Assembly (NCBI GenBank): GCA_964608945.1 | Contig: CAZSQB010000010.1 | Coordinates: forward strand, 1-25,945 | Reading direction: 5' to 3' | Origin: CAYWEP01 sp964608945 | Lineage (GTDB): Bacteria; Patescibacteriota; Microgenomatia; Levybacterales; UBA12049 | DNA: 25,945 bases | In this document: positions 7,958 through 16,054 of the stretch, piece after piece | Layout: each line of letters opens with the position of its first letter | Numbering within the stretch: position 1 is the first letter of the stretch | The notes under the pieces: model-generated | The model's database searches: none | What the model saw: only the letters and a program-made list of their open reading frames with translations | What the model was told of the DNA's origin: nothing | Translations under genes and position numbers: made by a program

Positions 7958-10132
7958 ATGGACAATACGAAGCGAGAGATTCTCGCCTATATTGATACGA
8001 TTTCACTGATCCTCTTAAGCGCGTTTTTCCTTGTTTTTCCGCTTGTCTTTACGACCCTCACGAGTGATTTTTTTGTTTTACCCAAACAAATTCTCCTCGC
8101 AGCAATCATCGCTCTTGTTCTTATACTGTATGGCCTGCGCAATCTTTTCTTGGGGAAAGTTGTCTTTCGCAGTACGCCATTTGATTTGCCGATTTTCACT
8201 TTTGCTGCGGTGGTCTTAATATCAGCAATCCTCTCCGGCAATCGCGCTGACGCACTTACAAATTACGTTCCACTGCTTTTCAGCATCTTTCTTTTCTATG
8301 CAGCAGTCAATATCGTGCGGAAACCAAACTCACTTCTTCTTCTCCTCTCCTCACTTGTGATTGGCGGATGCATCCTGTCTCTTTTGGCAGTGCTTTCGTA
8401 TTTTAAAGTCTATATTTTACCCTTTGCTGATACCCATGTCCAAACCTTCAGTGCGCTAGGATCGCTTCTTGATCAATCGCTGTACCTTGCCCTCGTATTA
8501 CCTGTGGCAGGCTATATCGCCTGGCCGCTTATCGCACAATATGTTATGGATGACCGTGCAGCAGATAATAAATCAGACAACTCAACTACCCATATTGCCT
8601 TTGCTATTGCGTTCTTAGTCATGCTCATCGGACTTGGCATGAGCGTGTATATGCTCGTGACATTGCAAAAGCCTCTTATCCTTCCCTTTGAGACAGGCTT
8701 TCAAACAGCACTCGCCGCAATCTCCCAAGACACCGGTCGCATTTTTAAAAGCTTTCTTTTTGGCACAGGCTATGGCACGTATCTTACCGTCTTCACCCGC
8801 TTTAAACTTGCATCCTACAATCTCAATCCAGAGCTTTGGTCATTTTCCTTCTTCAGATCAAGCAGCCTGGCGCTTGAGTTGTTGGCCACAACCGGTATAT
8901 TAGGTATCGGCGCCTTTTTCTTCCTGATCTATCGCTTCGCAAAAGAGCGTTCATTCTTCCTTCCTGTAATCCTTGTCCTAATCGCCTGTTTTTTTCTCCC
9001 TTTCTCAAGCATACTGATAACGCTTTTATTCCTCCTCTTTGCTGTTTTCGCAATTGCACAAGCGCTTGAGCACCCACGCCGCTACCCAGATCTGGAATTT
9101 AGCTTTGTTGCTGCAAAGCGAGGTTTTATGTCAACGCTTGAACCAGGACATGAGCCACGAGCTGGCCATGATCGAGTGTTGCCATTTTTCACACTCGCGC
9201 TCTTGATTGCAGTGGTTGGAGTTATTGGGTACTTTAGTACTCTGTATATTCTCTCTGATGTTTTACTCCGCAAATCTGTTGTTGCCGCAGCTGAGAATAA
9301 GGGTTTAGACACATACAACAATCAGCGCGATGCAATTGCAATGTTCCCGTATCGCGATACCAACTATCGCCTGTTCTCACAAACCAATTTAGCGCTCGCC
9401 AACTCACTCGCTCTATCACAACAAGGTGCCAAAGAACCAAATCAGGAAATACAACAGAATATCCTCACCCTGATCCAGCAATCCATAAACGCCGGCCGAT
9501 CAGCTGTCACAATCTCCCCCCAAACTGCGCTCAACTGGAATAATCTTTCATCAGTCTACCGTGCGCTTATCGGCTTTGGTCAAAATGCAGATCAATTCGC
9601 CATCCTCACCAACCAACAGGCAGCAAGGCTTGACCCCACCAACCCGCAACAATTCATCAATCTTGGCGGTATTTACTACCAGCTCGCTCAGTGGGACAAT
9701 GCGCAGAACCAATTTCAACTCGCGGTGCAGCTAAAGCAAGACTACGCAAATGCCTACTATAATTTAGGTCACGCACTTGAGGAAAAAGGAGACCTGCAAA
9801 ACGCGCTTCAGGCATATACTGCGGTAAAAACACTTGTAGCAAATGACCCTGAGAACCTCAAAAAGATAACAGCCGAGATTGAGGCTTTGCAGAAAAAAAT
9901 CGGCTCTGCAAAGCAGACTACAGGCGCCTCAGATCAAGAGAGTTCTGCTTTGCAGAATCAACCCCCGCTTGGAATAAACGCGTCTGAGCGCCAACTGCCA
10001 GAACGAAAACCGCCGGTTGAGATCCCAGGTCCGACAGTAACAGTTACGCCCAAAGCATCCCCAACGCCAAAGGTTCCGCCAGCTGGCGGACCCAGTCCAA
10101 CGAAGACCTCGCAGCCAACGCCACAGTTTTGA
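7958..10132 (+). CDS. O-antigen ligase-like polytopic membrane protein with C-terminal TPRs
   Basis: 724 residues. About ten hydrophobic segments occupy residues 15-470. The Wzy_C/O-antigen-ligase-type region is recognisable from GTGYGTYLTVFTRFK (about 269-283) followed by RSSSLALELLATTGILGIGA, matching the G-x-G-x-F ... L-x-E-x-G-x-x-G pattern of that superfamily. A soluble domain follows with at least two clear TPR units (AARLDPTNPQQFINLGGIYY, and DYANAYYNLGHALEEKGDLQ, about residues 549-615) and a Pro/Thr/Lys-rich tail. Members join or polymerise lipid-linked glycans on the outer face of the membrane or, in PglL-like relatives, transfer them to protein; which applies here cannot be told. 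Next to a giant surface protein, glycan attachment to surface material is plausible. The gene has its own promoter and a very short leader. Confidence 0.8.
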   Translation: MDNTKREILAYIDTISLILLSAFFLVFPLVFTTLTSDFFVLPKQILLAAIIALVLILYGLRNLFLGKVVFRSTPFDLPIFTFAAVVLISAILSGNRADALTNYVPLLFSIFLFYAAVNIVRKPNSLLLLLSSLVIGGCILSLLAVLSYFKVYILPFADTHVQTFSALGSLLDQSLYLALVLPVAGYIAWPLIAQYVMDDRAADNKSDNSTTHIAFAIAFLVMLIGLGMSVYMLVTLQKPLILPFETGFQTALAAISQDTGRIFKSFLFGTGYGTYLTVFTRFKLASYNLNPELWSFSFFRSSSLALELLATTGILGIGAFFFLIYRFAKERSFFLPVILVLIACFFLPFSSILITLLFLLFAVFAIAQALEHPRRYPDLEFSFVAAKRGFMSTLEPGHEPRAGHDRVLPFFTLALLIAVVGVIGYFSTLYILSDVLLRKSVVAAAENKGLDTYNNQRDAIAMFPYRDTNYRLFSQTNLALANSLALSQQGAKEPNQEIQQNILTLIQQSINAGRSAVTISPQTALNWNNLSSVYRALIGFGQNADQFAILTNQQAARLDPTNPQQFINLGGIYYQLAQWDNAQNQFQLAVQLKQDYANAYYNLGHALEEKGDLQNALQAYTAVKTLVANDPENLKKITAEIEALQKKIGSAKQTTGASDQESSALQNQPPLGINASERQLPERKPPVEIPGPTVTVTPKASPTPKVPPAGGPSPTKTSQPTPQF

Positions 10133-10155
10133 TAACCTTACAGGCTCTCTGTTTA

Positions 10156-10194
10156 CAAGTAACTTAAGTCACTTAGGTCACTCCGGTTACTTAT
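10156..10194. repeat. short ACTTAAGT/ACTTAGGT direct-repeat cluster
   Basis: Four degenerate units of the form AAGTAACTTA / AAGTCACTTA / GGTCACTCC / GGTTACTTA follow one another. The same words reappear at the window's right end (25923-25945) and as CACTTAGG near 10570. Function unknown. Confidence 0.45.
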
Positions 10195-10208
10195 GTCTCT
10201 TCCCTACC

Positions 10209-10254
10209 AAAAAGCGCCTCAAAATATTACGTAATATAACAATAGAAGCGCTTT
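10209..10254 (-). terminator. intrinsic terminator of the zinc-ribbon gene
   Basis: AAAGCGC (10211-10217) pairs with GCGCTTT (10248-10254) around an inner perfect palindrome ATATTACGTAATAT (10224-10237). Read on the minus strand the stem ends in GCGCTTTTT, giving a U5 tract 10-15 nt after the stop of the zinc-ribbon gene. Read on the plus strand only three Ts follow, so it would be weaker for the upstream convergent gene. Confidence 0.6.
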
Positions 10255-10265
10255 ACTGGATTAAC

Positions 10266-10571
10266 TTATCCCTGCTGTCTCTGCTTTTGGAAACAGTCTC
10301 TGCAAAGAACCGGCCGATCGCCTCTTGGTTGAAACGGTACAGTATCTTTCTTGCCACAATTTGAACAGGTAATTTCGTATTGCTGTCTGGGGCCTTGGAA
10401 TCTTCCCCCTCCATCGCCATTCATGCGTTGCTTTTTTGCAGCACGACACTCGGGACAACGAACTGGTGCGTTTTCAAAGCCTTTTTTCTGATAGAACTCT
10501 TGTTCTGATGCAGTCCAGACAAATTCCTTGCCGCAATCGCGGCAGGTTAATGTTTGATCTTGAAATGCCAC
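10266..10571 (-). CDS. double zinc-ribbon protein (zf-trcl-like)
   Basis: 101 residues with four CxxC knuckles: C10/C13 with C39/C42 form the first ribbon, C69/C72 with C90/C93 the second. The first (TLTCRDCGKEFVWTASEQEF ... VRCPECR) matches the probable zinc-ribbon domain zf-trcl; the second (ITCSNCGKKDTVPF ... VLCRDCF) matches the CxxC domain frequent in CPR proteins. The linker is Gly/Arg-rich. Nucleic-acid or protein binding is likely but unassigned. The start is a GTG at 10571, supported by a G-rich SD (GGGGG) ending 10 nt upstream, one of the few SDs outside the GC-rich island. A terminator follows immediately. Confidence 0.8.
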   Translation of the reverse strand: MAFQDQTLTCRDCGKEFVWTASEQEFYQKKGFENAPVRCPECRAAKKQRMNGDGGGRFQGPRQQYEITCSNCGKKDTVPFQPRGDRPVLCRDCFQKQRQQG

Positions 10572-10633
10572 TTAGGATTCACCCCCATTCATGTAAATAT
10601 TTTCCTATGGATTTCCTAAGTGACCGTTTGGAG

Positions 10634-10648
10634 TCCCGCTAAGCGGGA
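10634..10648. repeat. palindrome TCCCGCTAAGCGGGA
   Basis: A 15-nt palindrome with one central mismatch pair region (CCCGC/GCGGG arms). A near-identical palindrome, CCCCGCTCAGCGGGG, lies at 17606-17620, so this is probably a small dispersed repeat rather than a gene-specific operator. Confidence 0.5.
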
Positions 10649-10777
10649 TTAAATGGACAAACCTTAGAATACCTGGAATACTAGACGTAAGTATAGAGGA
10701 TTTTGAGAAAAGAAGCAATAGGAGAGTGACAAAGAGACACACAGACAAATTTGTCCCCTTGTTCCAACCTAGGAGAA

Positions 10778-12316
10778 TCACTCCGTCTTCAATTGCTCCA
10801 GCTTTCCTGCTAGCTCCTGCACTACAGGAGTATACGTAGGATTATTGATTTGATTGACGAGCTCGTATTGATCTGTCGTAAAGTCATAGAGCTCCTTCTC
10901 GCCCGATGAGAGCTCAGTATACTTATACTCGCTGGTACGAATGGCATAGTCAATGTTTTTATAGCCTTTCCTACTATTATATATCTCAAGCAAGAAATCA
11001 CTCCTCACCGATCCTTGAGGATCAGTGAAAAGAGGAACCAAACTCTTCCCATTTACCTTGACAGGAATTCTGACTCCTGCCAACTGTGCAATCGTCGAAG
11101 CGATGTCAATGTTGAGGACAAAACTACTATTTACATCTCTCGTCTTTGTCAGTTTCGGGTAACTGATAACCAAAGGGACTTTCGCGCACTCTTCATACAG
11201 ACAGTTTTTTTTACTTAAGCGATGCTCGCCCCAGGAAAAGCCGTTGTCGCCAATAAAGATAATAGCAGTATTGTCCCTTCTGTCACCAAGTACATCGACA
11301 ATCCTCTTTATAGCCCTATCAACTCCTTGGAGGGCACAAATCTGGCTTTCCCGGAATCGGTTTATATCAGCCATATCCTGATTACTTAACGGCTTTATAG
11401 CCTTAATAAACTCCGACTTGTCAGATACATCTGCCTCGTTGACTGCAGCTGATTGCTCCCACGGATGCTCTTCGCAGTTCTCGCGGTCTTCTGGTGCAGG
11501 CATGGCATAGTAGTCTTTCACCTGATCGGGGTCATCCCGGTCTTCATCCAGAGGAGACTTCACATTCGGGAGGCGATTTTTTTTATTCTTTTTATTTTTA
11601 TTTCTCGGATCGTTAGGCGCTGACTTTCCCCCATCCGTATGCACTGCATCCGTTGAAACAACAAAGAAAAAGGGTTGTTTAGTTTTTTTGATAAAATTGA
11701 CTGCTTTATCTGTATAGACATCGGTTGAGTAGTCTTTGGGTTTAAAGCCATATGAGACGATACGGCCATTTTCATTCATGTCATAGCCATAATAGGTATT
11801 TCTCACCACGCCATGCCAGTCATCAAAGCCAGGTGGAATATATCGACTTTTATAGCCATTAAGATACTTCCCTGCAAAGCCAGTTCTATAACCCACTCGC
11901 TTGAGCCAGACCGCAATTGTCTCATCGTCTTTCCCTCTCCCCGCCGATCCGCCGAAGGCATCAAATCCACCTAACGGGAAATCGCCTTTGTTTGGCATGT
12001 GATTGGTCCAAACATTGGTATTATGTGCGTAAAGTCCTGTATACAAACTAACCCGACTGGGGCAACAAAGCGGTGTTGTCGCATAGGCATTGCTAAATGT
12101 CACCCCTTCTCCACCTAACCGATCTTGAACAATCGGCATGTACTGGAGCGTATCTGCGCGCTGATCATCGGTGAGAATAATAATAATATTTGGTTTGTCA
12201 GAAAGACGAACCTGTTGCTGTTGGTAAGCAAAGAGCACAAGTGGAATAAGGATCAAAATCGCAAGAAAAAGAAGTATTTTGTTACGGAAAGATGTTTTCT
12301 TGGCGCTGCGGGGCAT
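10778..12316 (-). CDS. membrane-anchored sulfatase (Cys-type), downstream copy
   Basis: 512 residues. A membrane anchor at about 14-31 places the enzyme outside the cell. The alkaline-phosphatase-fold sulfatase motifs are clear: metal-binding D50-D51 in IIIILTDDQR; the signature C84-C-P-S-R88, where C84 would be converted to formylglycine; GKYLNGY; and GDNGFSWGEHRLSKK with the DNG metal ligands. The RFRESQICALQGVDRAI helix before the last block is like that of N-acetylglucosamine-6-sulfatase relatives. Members hydrolyse sulfate esters, usually of glycans; the substrate is unknown. It follows a paralogous sulfatase by 39 nt and is probably co-transcribed. There is a charged low-complexity insertion (KNKKNKKNR) near residues 240-250. 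Activity would need a formylglycine-generating enzyme or an anaerobic maturase, neither of which is in the window. No SD precedes the ATG. Confidence 0.88.
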   Translation of the reverse strand: MPRSAKKTSFRNKILLFLAILILIPLVLFAYQQQQVRLSDKPNIIIILTDDQRADTLQYMPIVQDRLGGEGVTFSNAYATTPLCCPSRVSLYTGLYAHNTNVWTNHMPNKGDFPLGGFDAFGGSAGRGKDDETIAVWLKRVGYRTGFAGKYLNGYKSRYIPPGFDDWHGVVRNTYYGYDMNENGRIVSYGFKPKDYSTDVYTDKAVNFIKKTKQPFFFVVSTDAVHTDGGKSAPNDPRNKNKKNKKNRLPNVKSPLDEDRDDPDQVKDYYAMPAPEDRENCEEHPWEQSAAVNEADVSDKSEFIKAIKPLSNQDMADINRFRESQICALQGVDRAIKRIVDVLGDRRDNTAIIFIGDNGFSWGEHRLSKKNCLYEECAKVPLVISYPKLTKTRDVNSSFVLNIDIASTIAQLAGVRIPVKVNGKSLVPLFTDPQGSVRSDFLLEIYNSRKGYKNIDYAIRTSEYKYTELSSGEKELYDFTTDQYELVNQINNPTYTPVVQELAGKLEQLKTE

Positions 12317-12355
12317 GTACTATAAGCGTAGAAAACTCATTCCACATTGTCAAGC

Positions 12356-13834
12356 TTACTCTGCTTTGAGTGTGGCTAGCTTGGCGGACAGATCAATGAT
12401 CACCTCGGTGTACGCTGCATTGGTAATCTGGTTTTCGAGTTCATATGGATCATTCACTAAGTCATAGAGTTCACGCTCTCCGTTCTCATGCTCTGCGTAC
12501 TTATACTCTTTTGTCCGAACCGCGAAGATTTTATGCTTCGTATACTCACCGTCTACCTCAATCAAGACGCTATCGCGAACCGCGCTTGTTGGATCAGCAA
12601 GAATCGGCTTTATGCTTTTTCCCCTCACCTGATCCGGCACAGGAATCTCGGCAATATCAAGGATTGTTGCCGTTAAATCAATATGCGACAAAAGTGCGTC
12701 GGTCGTCTGTCCGGAAACGGAATCGGTAAGCGGCGGGTAACTGATAATCATTGGGGTCTTCGCACAACCATCGTAAATGCAATTCTTCTTCTCGTGCCGG
12801 TGCTCACCCCATCCATATCCATTATCCGAATAATAAGCAATAAACGTATTATCTCTTATCCCTTTCTGCTCAAGTGTATCCAGTATTTCACCGACCATTT
12901 CATCGACAGCCTTCAGAGCGCAGTATTGGCTTTTCCTGAAGGCTTCAATCTGCCTAATCTGCTTTTCAGATTTTTTCTTTATCTTCTGAACCCATTGCGG
13001 TTTGTCGGAAACATCCTCTTCGTTCAATGCAGGCGATTGAAAAGCGGCAATATCAGAACACGGCCTATGGCGCGGTGCTGAAACCGCCCCGTCTACGGCT
13101 CCTTCGTCATTGTCGCCATGGGGCGCTTGCGGTGCAACCACGACGAAAAAGGATTCGTCTGTTTCCCTTATGAACTGGACTGCTTTTCTTCTTATAACGT
13201 CTGTTGAGTAGTCTGATGCTTTTCGTCCGAAGTACCGGACTTTATTGTTATCACGGGCTTCATAATCAAAATACCTACCCCCTCCAATGCCAAACCATTG
13301 ATCCCATCCGGGTACGTTCTTGTTGTCATATCCGTTAATGTACTTGCCAAACCAGGCTGTTTTGTAGTCAACCGGCATCCAGAGAGGAATCATCCGATCC
13401 TCCAGTTTTTGTACCTTACCATAGCTATTGTTATTAAAAATGTCCGTATTGTGTGCGTACATACCGGTTAGAAATGACGTTCTACTCGGACAACAAAGCG
13501 GCGTTGTCAAATATGCATGAGTAAAGGTGATGCCAGTGCCGCCGAGGCGTTCGGTGGTAATTGGCATGGCGTCCATTGAATCATATCGCTGGTCATCAGT
13601 CATGATAACGATAAAGTTAGGCGGTCCCCCTTCCCCTTGGGCTCGTCTGTCAAAGTAGCGAGAGAGAACAATACCGACAACTGTTACCAGGAGTGCTGTG
13701 ATAATTGCAAAAAGGAGAAGAGAGGTATGGAAGAGAGGTTTTCTGCTTTTGTGCCGCCGTGTCAACCTTTTTTTATGCTTCCTGGATTTTCTCAAGATAG
13801 ATATATTGTGGGGTAAAAGAAAAGAGCTTGTCAA
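12356..13834 (-). CDS. membrane-anchored sulfatase (Cys-type), upstream copy; start uncertain
   Basis: 492 residues if begun at the TTG at 13834. A strongly basic N-terminus (RKSRKHKKRLTRRHKSRK) and a membrane helix at about 36-57 anchor it, catalytic domain outside. Motifs: D80-D81 in VIMTDDQR, C114-C-P-S-R118 (C114 is the formylglycine site), GKYINGY, and SDNGYGWGEHRHEKK. It aligns along its length with the next gene (ALNEEDVSDKPQW, RKSQYCALKAVDEMV), so the two arose by tandem duplication. No ATG precedes the membrane helix. The TTG at 13834 is part of a TTGACA that may really be a -35 box, with CACAAT 18 nt later; in that case the TTG at 13795 would be an almost leaderless start. The tRNA-Ala(GGC) 3' end is only 13 nt upstream, so read-through from the tRNA transcript is also possible. 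Confidence 0.85.
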   Translation of the reverse strand: MTSSFLLPHNISILRKSRKHKKRLTRRHKSRKPLFHTSLLLFAIITALLVTVVGIVLSRYFDRRAQGEGGPPNFIVIMTDDQRYDSMDAMPITTERLGGTGITFTHAYLTTPLCCPSRTSFLTGMYAHNTDIFNNNSYGKVQKLEDRMIPLWMPVDYKTAWFGKYINGYDNKNVPGWDQWFGIGGGRYFDYEARDNNKVRYFGRKASDYSTDVIRRKAVQFIRETDESFFVVVAPQAPHGDNDEGAVDGAVSAPRHRPCSDIAAFQSPALNEEDVSDKPQWVQKIKKKSEKQIRQIEAFRKSQYCALKAVDEMVGEILDTLEQKGIRDNTFIAYYSDNGYGWGEHRHEKKNCIYDGCAKTPMIISYPPLTDSVSGQTTDALLSHIDLTATILDIAEIPVPDQVRGKSIKPILADPTSAVRDSVLIEVDGEYTKHKIFAVRTKEYKYAEHENGERELYDLVNDPYELENQITNAAYTEVIIDLSAKLATLKAE

Positions 13835-13847
13835 GAGGGGAAAAATG

Positions 13848-13920
13848 TGGACCCGAGGGGAATCGAACCCCTAGTCTCTTCGATGCCATCGAAGCGCGAT
13901 AACCTTTACGCTACGGGCCC
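13848..13920 (-). tRNA. tRNA-Ala (anticodon GGC)
   Basis: 73 nt fold as a cloverleaf. Acceptor GGGCCCG/CGGGTCC carries the G3-U70 wobble that identifies alanine tRNAs. The anticodon arm CTTCG-ATGGCAT-CGAAG gives anticodon GGC (codon GCC, also GCU). T-arm GGGG-TTCGATT-CCCC is regular and the discriminator base is A73. No CCA is encoded. The 5' 15 nt also form the 3' end of the upstream ORF, whose TAA stop lies in the D-arm. Confidence 0.93.
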
Positions 13921-14613
13921 TTTAGATAGCTGATTATATACCAAGTCTGCTAAAAACTCTAACTCTAATTGTACTTTTGTGTCAAAATAATCTATTACCA
14001 GCACGCCTTTGTATTCTAGCTTTTTTGTCGGGCTTCCAATTGTTCTGGGATCAATTCGTGTTTTATAAAAAAGATTCTCAGGTATTCCTGTTATACCTCT
14101 CCAATAATTCTCCAACATTTTTGTATTTTGATCAGCTCTGCATTGAACAGTAGCACGTATCTTCTCGGGCTTAAAGTCGAAACATTTTTTTAACAGTTCA
14201 ATAAAAATAGTGATAATTCTTGGGTCAGAGCTACCCAAAGAGAATGCCCTATGCTTTGAGCTGTATTTTGAAGCTTCGCCTAGACATAACATTGCTAATG
14301 CAATTTTACTAATCGACACATCGCTAATTGTTTTTGCGATAGGAATATTGCACTGTCTGATTTCCTCAAGGAATTTTTCTCTCCTTATTTTGTTTATCTC
14401 CAGAGCTATAGTCCGACCTCTATGAAGATTGATAAGATTTAGCTTTGTAATCCTTTCCATATAATCTTCAGGGAGAGTTACATTCTTGCACCATTCAAAT
14501 AACGTACTCTTTGGTATTTTAAGTTGCAGGGTCTTGTTGATTTCTCCGTAAGTTTTTCCGGATGTGCGAAGGCGGCGAACCTGCTCAATGAGGTAGGCTG
14601 GATATCGATGCAT
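13906..14613 (-). CDS. HTH plus LAGLIDADG-like (homing-endonuclease-type) protein between two tRNA genes
   Basis: 235 residues from ATG 14613. Residues about 5-45 form a resolvase-like helix-turn-helix (LIEQVRRLRTSGKTYGEINKTL ... IPKSTLFEWC). Residues about 104-150 (IALAMLCLGEASK ... FSLGSSDPRIITIFIELLKK) recall the single LAGLIDADG-type motif with acidic E113, followed by the usual NSDP-type strand, then a DQN...YWRGITGIP region seen in that family. DNA binding or cleavage is inferred. An earlier ATG at 14694 lies inside the upstream tRNA and is rejected; GGAG 12 nt before 14613 gives weak support to the chosen start. The ORF starts 45 nt after tRNA-Ala(CGC) and ends 15 nt inside tRNA-Ala(GGC), so it fills the gap between two isoacceptor genes exactly. 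It may be a free-standing mobile endonuclease targeting tRNA-Ala, or a domesticated regulator. Confidence 0.65.
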   Translation of the reverse strand: MHRYPAYLIEQVRRLRTSGKTYGEINKTLQLKIPKSTLFEWCKNVTLPEDYMERITKLNLINLHRGRTIALEINKIRREKFLEEIRQCNIPIAKTISDVSISKIALAMLCLGEASKYSSKHRAFSLGSSDPRIITIFIELLKKCFDFKPEKIRATVQCRADQNTKMLENYWRGITGIPENLFYKTRIDPRTIGSPTKKLEYKGVLVIDYFDTKVQLELEFLADLVYNQLSKGPVA

Positions 14614-14658
14614 ATCTCTATCGTACTCCAGAGATGTACAATGTGCAAGCATCAATTG

Positions 14659-14731
14659 TGGACTCGAGGAGACTCGAACTCCCCACCTCAGCAATGCGAA
14701 TGCTGCGCTCTACCAGATGAGCTACGAGCCC
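14659..14731 (-). tRNA. tRNA-Ala (anticodon CGC)
   Basis: 73 nt. Acceptor GGGCTCG/CGAGTCC again has the alanine-specific G3-U70 pair. D-arm GCTC/GAGC, anticodon arm CAGCA-TTCGCAT-TGCTG gives CGC (codon GCG), T-arm GGGAG-TTCGAGT-CTCCT, discriminator A73. No CCA is encoded. It lies 33 nt downstream of the M23 peptidase gene and upstream of the LAGLIDADG-like ORF, all on the same strand. Confidence 0.93.
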
Positions 14732-14764
14732 AAACGTGAGATCAATTATAACAAAGTAGACGTG

Positions 14765-15886
14765 CTACTGCAGATATGCAAGCGGATTGACAAGGCTGCC
14801 ATTTCTGATGATCTCAAAATGGACATGCGGGCCTGACGATCTTCCTGTCATCCCAACCCACCCGATCACTGTTTTTCCTGCAGTAACGCTTTGTCCTATT
14901 CCGACATTTACCCCTGACATATGCGCATAATGCGTCTTGAACCCATCGCCATTCTCAATATAGAGATTCGTGCCATATCCGCCATCCCAAGTACCGGCGC
15001 TAATGGCCACAACCCGACCATTCTGTCCTGAAACAACCGGTGTACCAAGATTTGATGTAATATCAATTGCCATATGGTACCAGGTTGCAAACTGTGATAC
15101 TCCACCCCGAACAGGCCAGGTAAAGCCAGAGGCATATACTTGTGTTGGGCCTTGTGCGATGTAGGTTTGGCGCTTGATAAAGGGTTGTTCGGATGGTTTG
15201 ATTCCGTCAGGCACAACAAGCATCTGTCCTGCAACTAAGGCAAAGGTTTCGGGATTGGCAAAATCATTAAAAGGAAAATCAACGATCTTCTGCGCGTCAG
15301 TATCATACTTTTTGGCAATAGAATGCACTGTCTCACCCGATGCAACTTTATGCGCAATACCTGAAACGGGCAGGATTTTTAATGTATCCCCGATTGAGAG
15401 ATTATCATTGGTCAGATTATTTGCCCATTTTACCGTATCTTCTGAAATGCCAAATTTTCTGGCAATCGTACTAATCGTATCTCCCTTCTGAACCGTATAG
15501 GTAATGACTTCATCACGCGGTTTTTTTGACTCATCTGTCTCAAACACGTTCTCTCCCACAACGATTGACTGTATTTGAGACTGGGATAGATCCTGTAATG
15601 CCTGCGCATTACTCGCAAAGATTGGATATGTGTCGGCAAGGTATGGCGCAAGCAACACGCCAACGGCCAAAACGCCCATGGTCGTGAGATGTAAAAACGG
15701 CCGGTTGTATCTGCCACGCTTCATGAGGAAGAACTTTACCAACATGTTCTTGTTCTTTTCAAATTGGACAGAAGCGGTAACGACTTTCTTTCTTGCGTAG
15801 AAAAGTAAATAGCCTAAGAACGCGACAAATTCCTTTCCTAAAAACTGAAAGTTTGCAAATGGATTGGGTAATTTGAGTTTACGCAT
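14765..15886 (-). CDS. LysM-M23 metallopeptidase, membrane-anchored
   Basis: 373 residues. A basic cytoplasmic N-terminus and a membrane helix (about 65-82) precede two LysM repeats (ITYTVQKGDTISTIARKFGI ... at about 128-172, and AHKVASGETVHSIAKKY ... at about 178-228), then an M23 domain with H271-x-x-x-D275 (YHMAID), the HYAHM strand (H322) and the zinc-binding H354-V-H356 (GPHVHFEI). It should bind peptidoglycan and cleave its peptide cross-links outside the cell, for growth or division. All catalytic residues are present, so it is a likely active enzyme rather than an EnvC-type activator. The frame is open upstream to a TTG at 15943, but that TTG belongs to a TTGACA -35 box, so ATG 15886, about 22 nt after the predicted transcript start, is preferred. 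No SD. Confidence 0.88.
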   Translation of the reverse strand: MRKLKLPNPFANFQFLGKEFVAFLGYLLFYARKKVVTASVQFEKNKNMLVKFFLMKRGRYNRPFLHLTTMGVLAVGVLLAPYLADTYPIFASNAQALQDLSQSQIQSIVVGENVFETDESKKPRDEVITYTVQKGDTISTIARKFGISEDTVKWANNLTNDNLSIGDTLKILPVSGIAHKVASGETVHSIAKKYDTDAQKIVDFPFNDFANPETFALVAGQMLVVPDGIKPSEQPFIKRQTYIAQGPTQVYASGFTWPVRGGVSQFATWYHMAIDITSNLGTPVVSGQNGRVVAISAGTWDGGYGTNLYIENGDGFKTHYAHMSGVNVGIGQSVTAGKTVIGWVGMTGRSSGPHVHFEIIRNGSLVNPLAYLQ

Positions 15887-15914
15887 AAGCAGGAACAGGC
15901 TGGGGTTGCCAGAA

Positions 15915-15943
15915 AGAATAGCAGGTATTGAAAAAGATGTCAA
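15915..15943 (-). promoter_or_regulatory. sigma70-type promoter of the M23 peptidase gene
   Basis: On the minus strand, TTGACA (15943-15938), 17-nt spacer, TATTCT (15920-15915). The predicted transcript begins near 15908, which excludes the upstream TTG as a start codon. Confidence 0.65.
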
Positions 15944-15971
15944 ACGTGGGGCGTTAAAAGGTTACGATGCC

Positions 15972-16032
15972 CGTATCGTGATGAGGTTACGTTTAGCGTG
16001 ATTACGAATACCCCTCAACGCTAAACGATACG
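15972..16032. repeat. nested inverted repeat downstream of rho
   Basis: CGTTTAGCGT (15990-15999) pairs with ACGCTAAACG (16018-16027), 10 bp perfect; alternatively CGTATCG (15972-15978) pairs with CGATACG (16026-16032), which would displace the end of the first stem. No U-run follows on either strand, so it is not a standard terminator. It may be a 3' end of the rho message or a dispersed repeat. Confidence 0.5.
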
Positions 16033-16054
16033 AGCTTCAAAACCCATCACCCCC

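Noticed and set aside
10744..10755. Perfect palindrome GACAAATTTGTC after the sulfatase genes as a terminator
   Set aside because: No U-run follows on the minus strand and the stem is short and AT-rich. It could be a binding site but has no supporting context.
13906..14694. Longer version of the LAGLIDADG-like protein starting at 14694
   Set aside because: The extra 27 residues are encoded by the anticodon-to-3' part of tRNA-Ala(CGC). The ATG at 14613 after the tRNA is more plausible.
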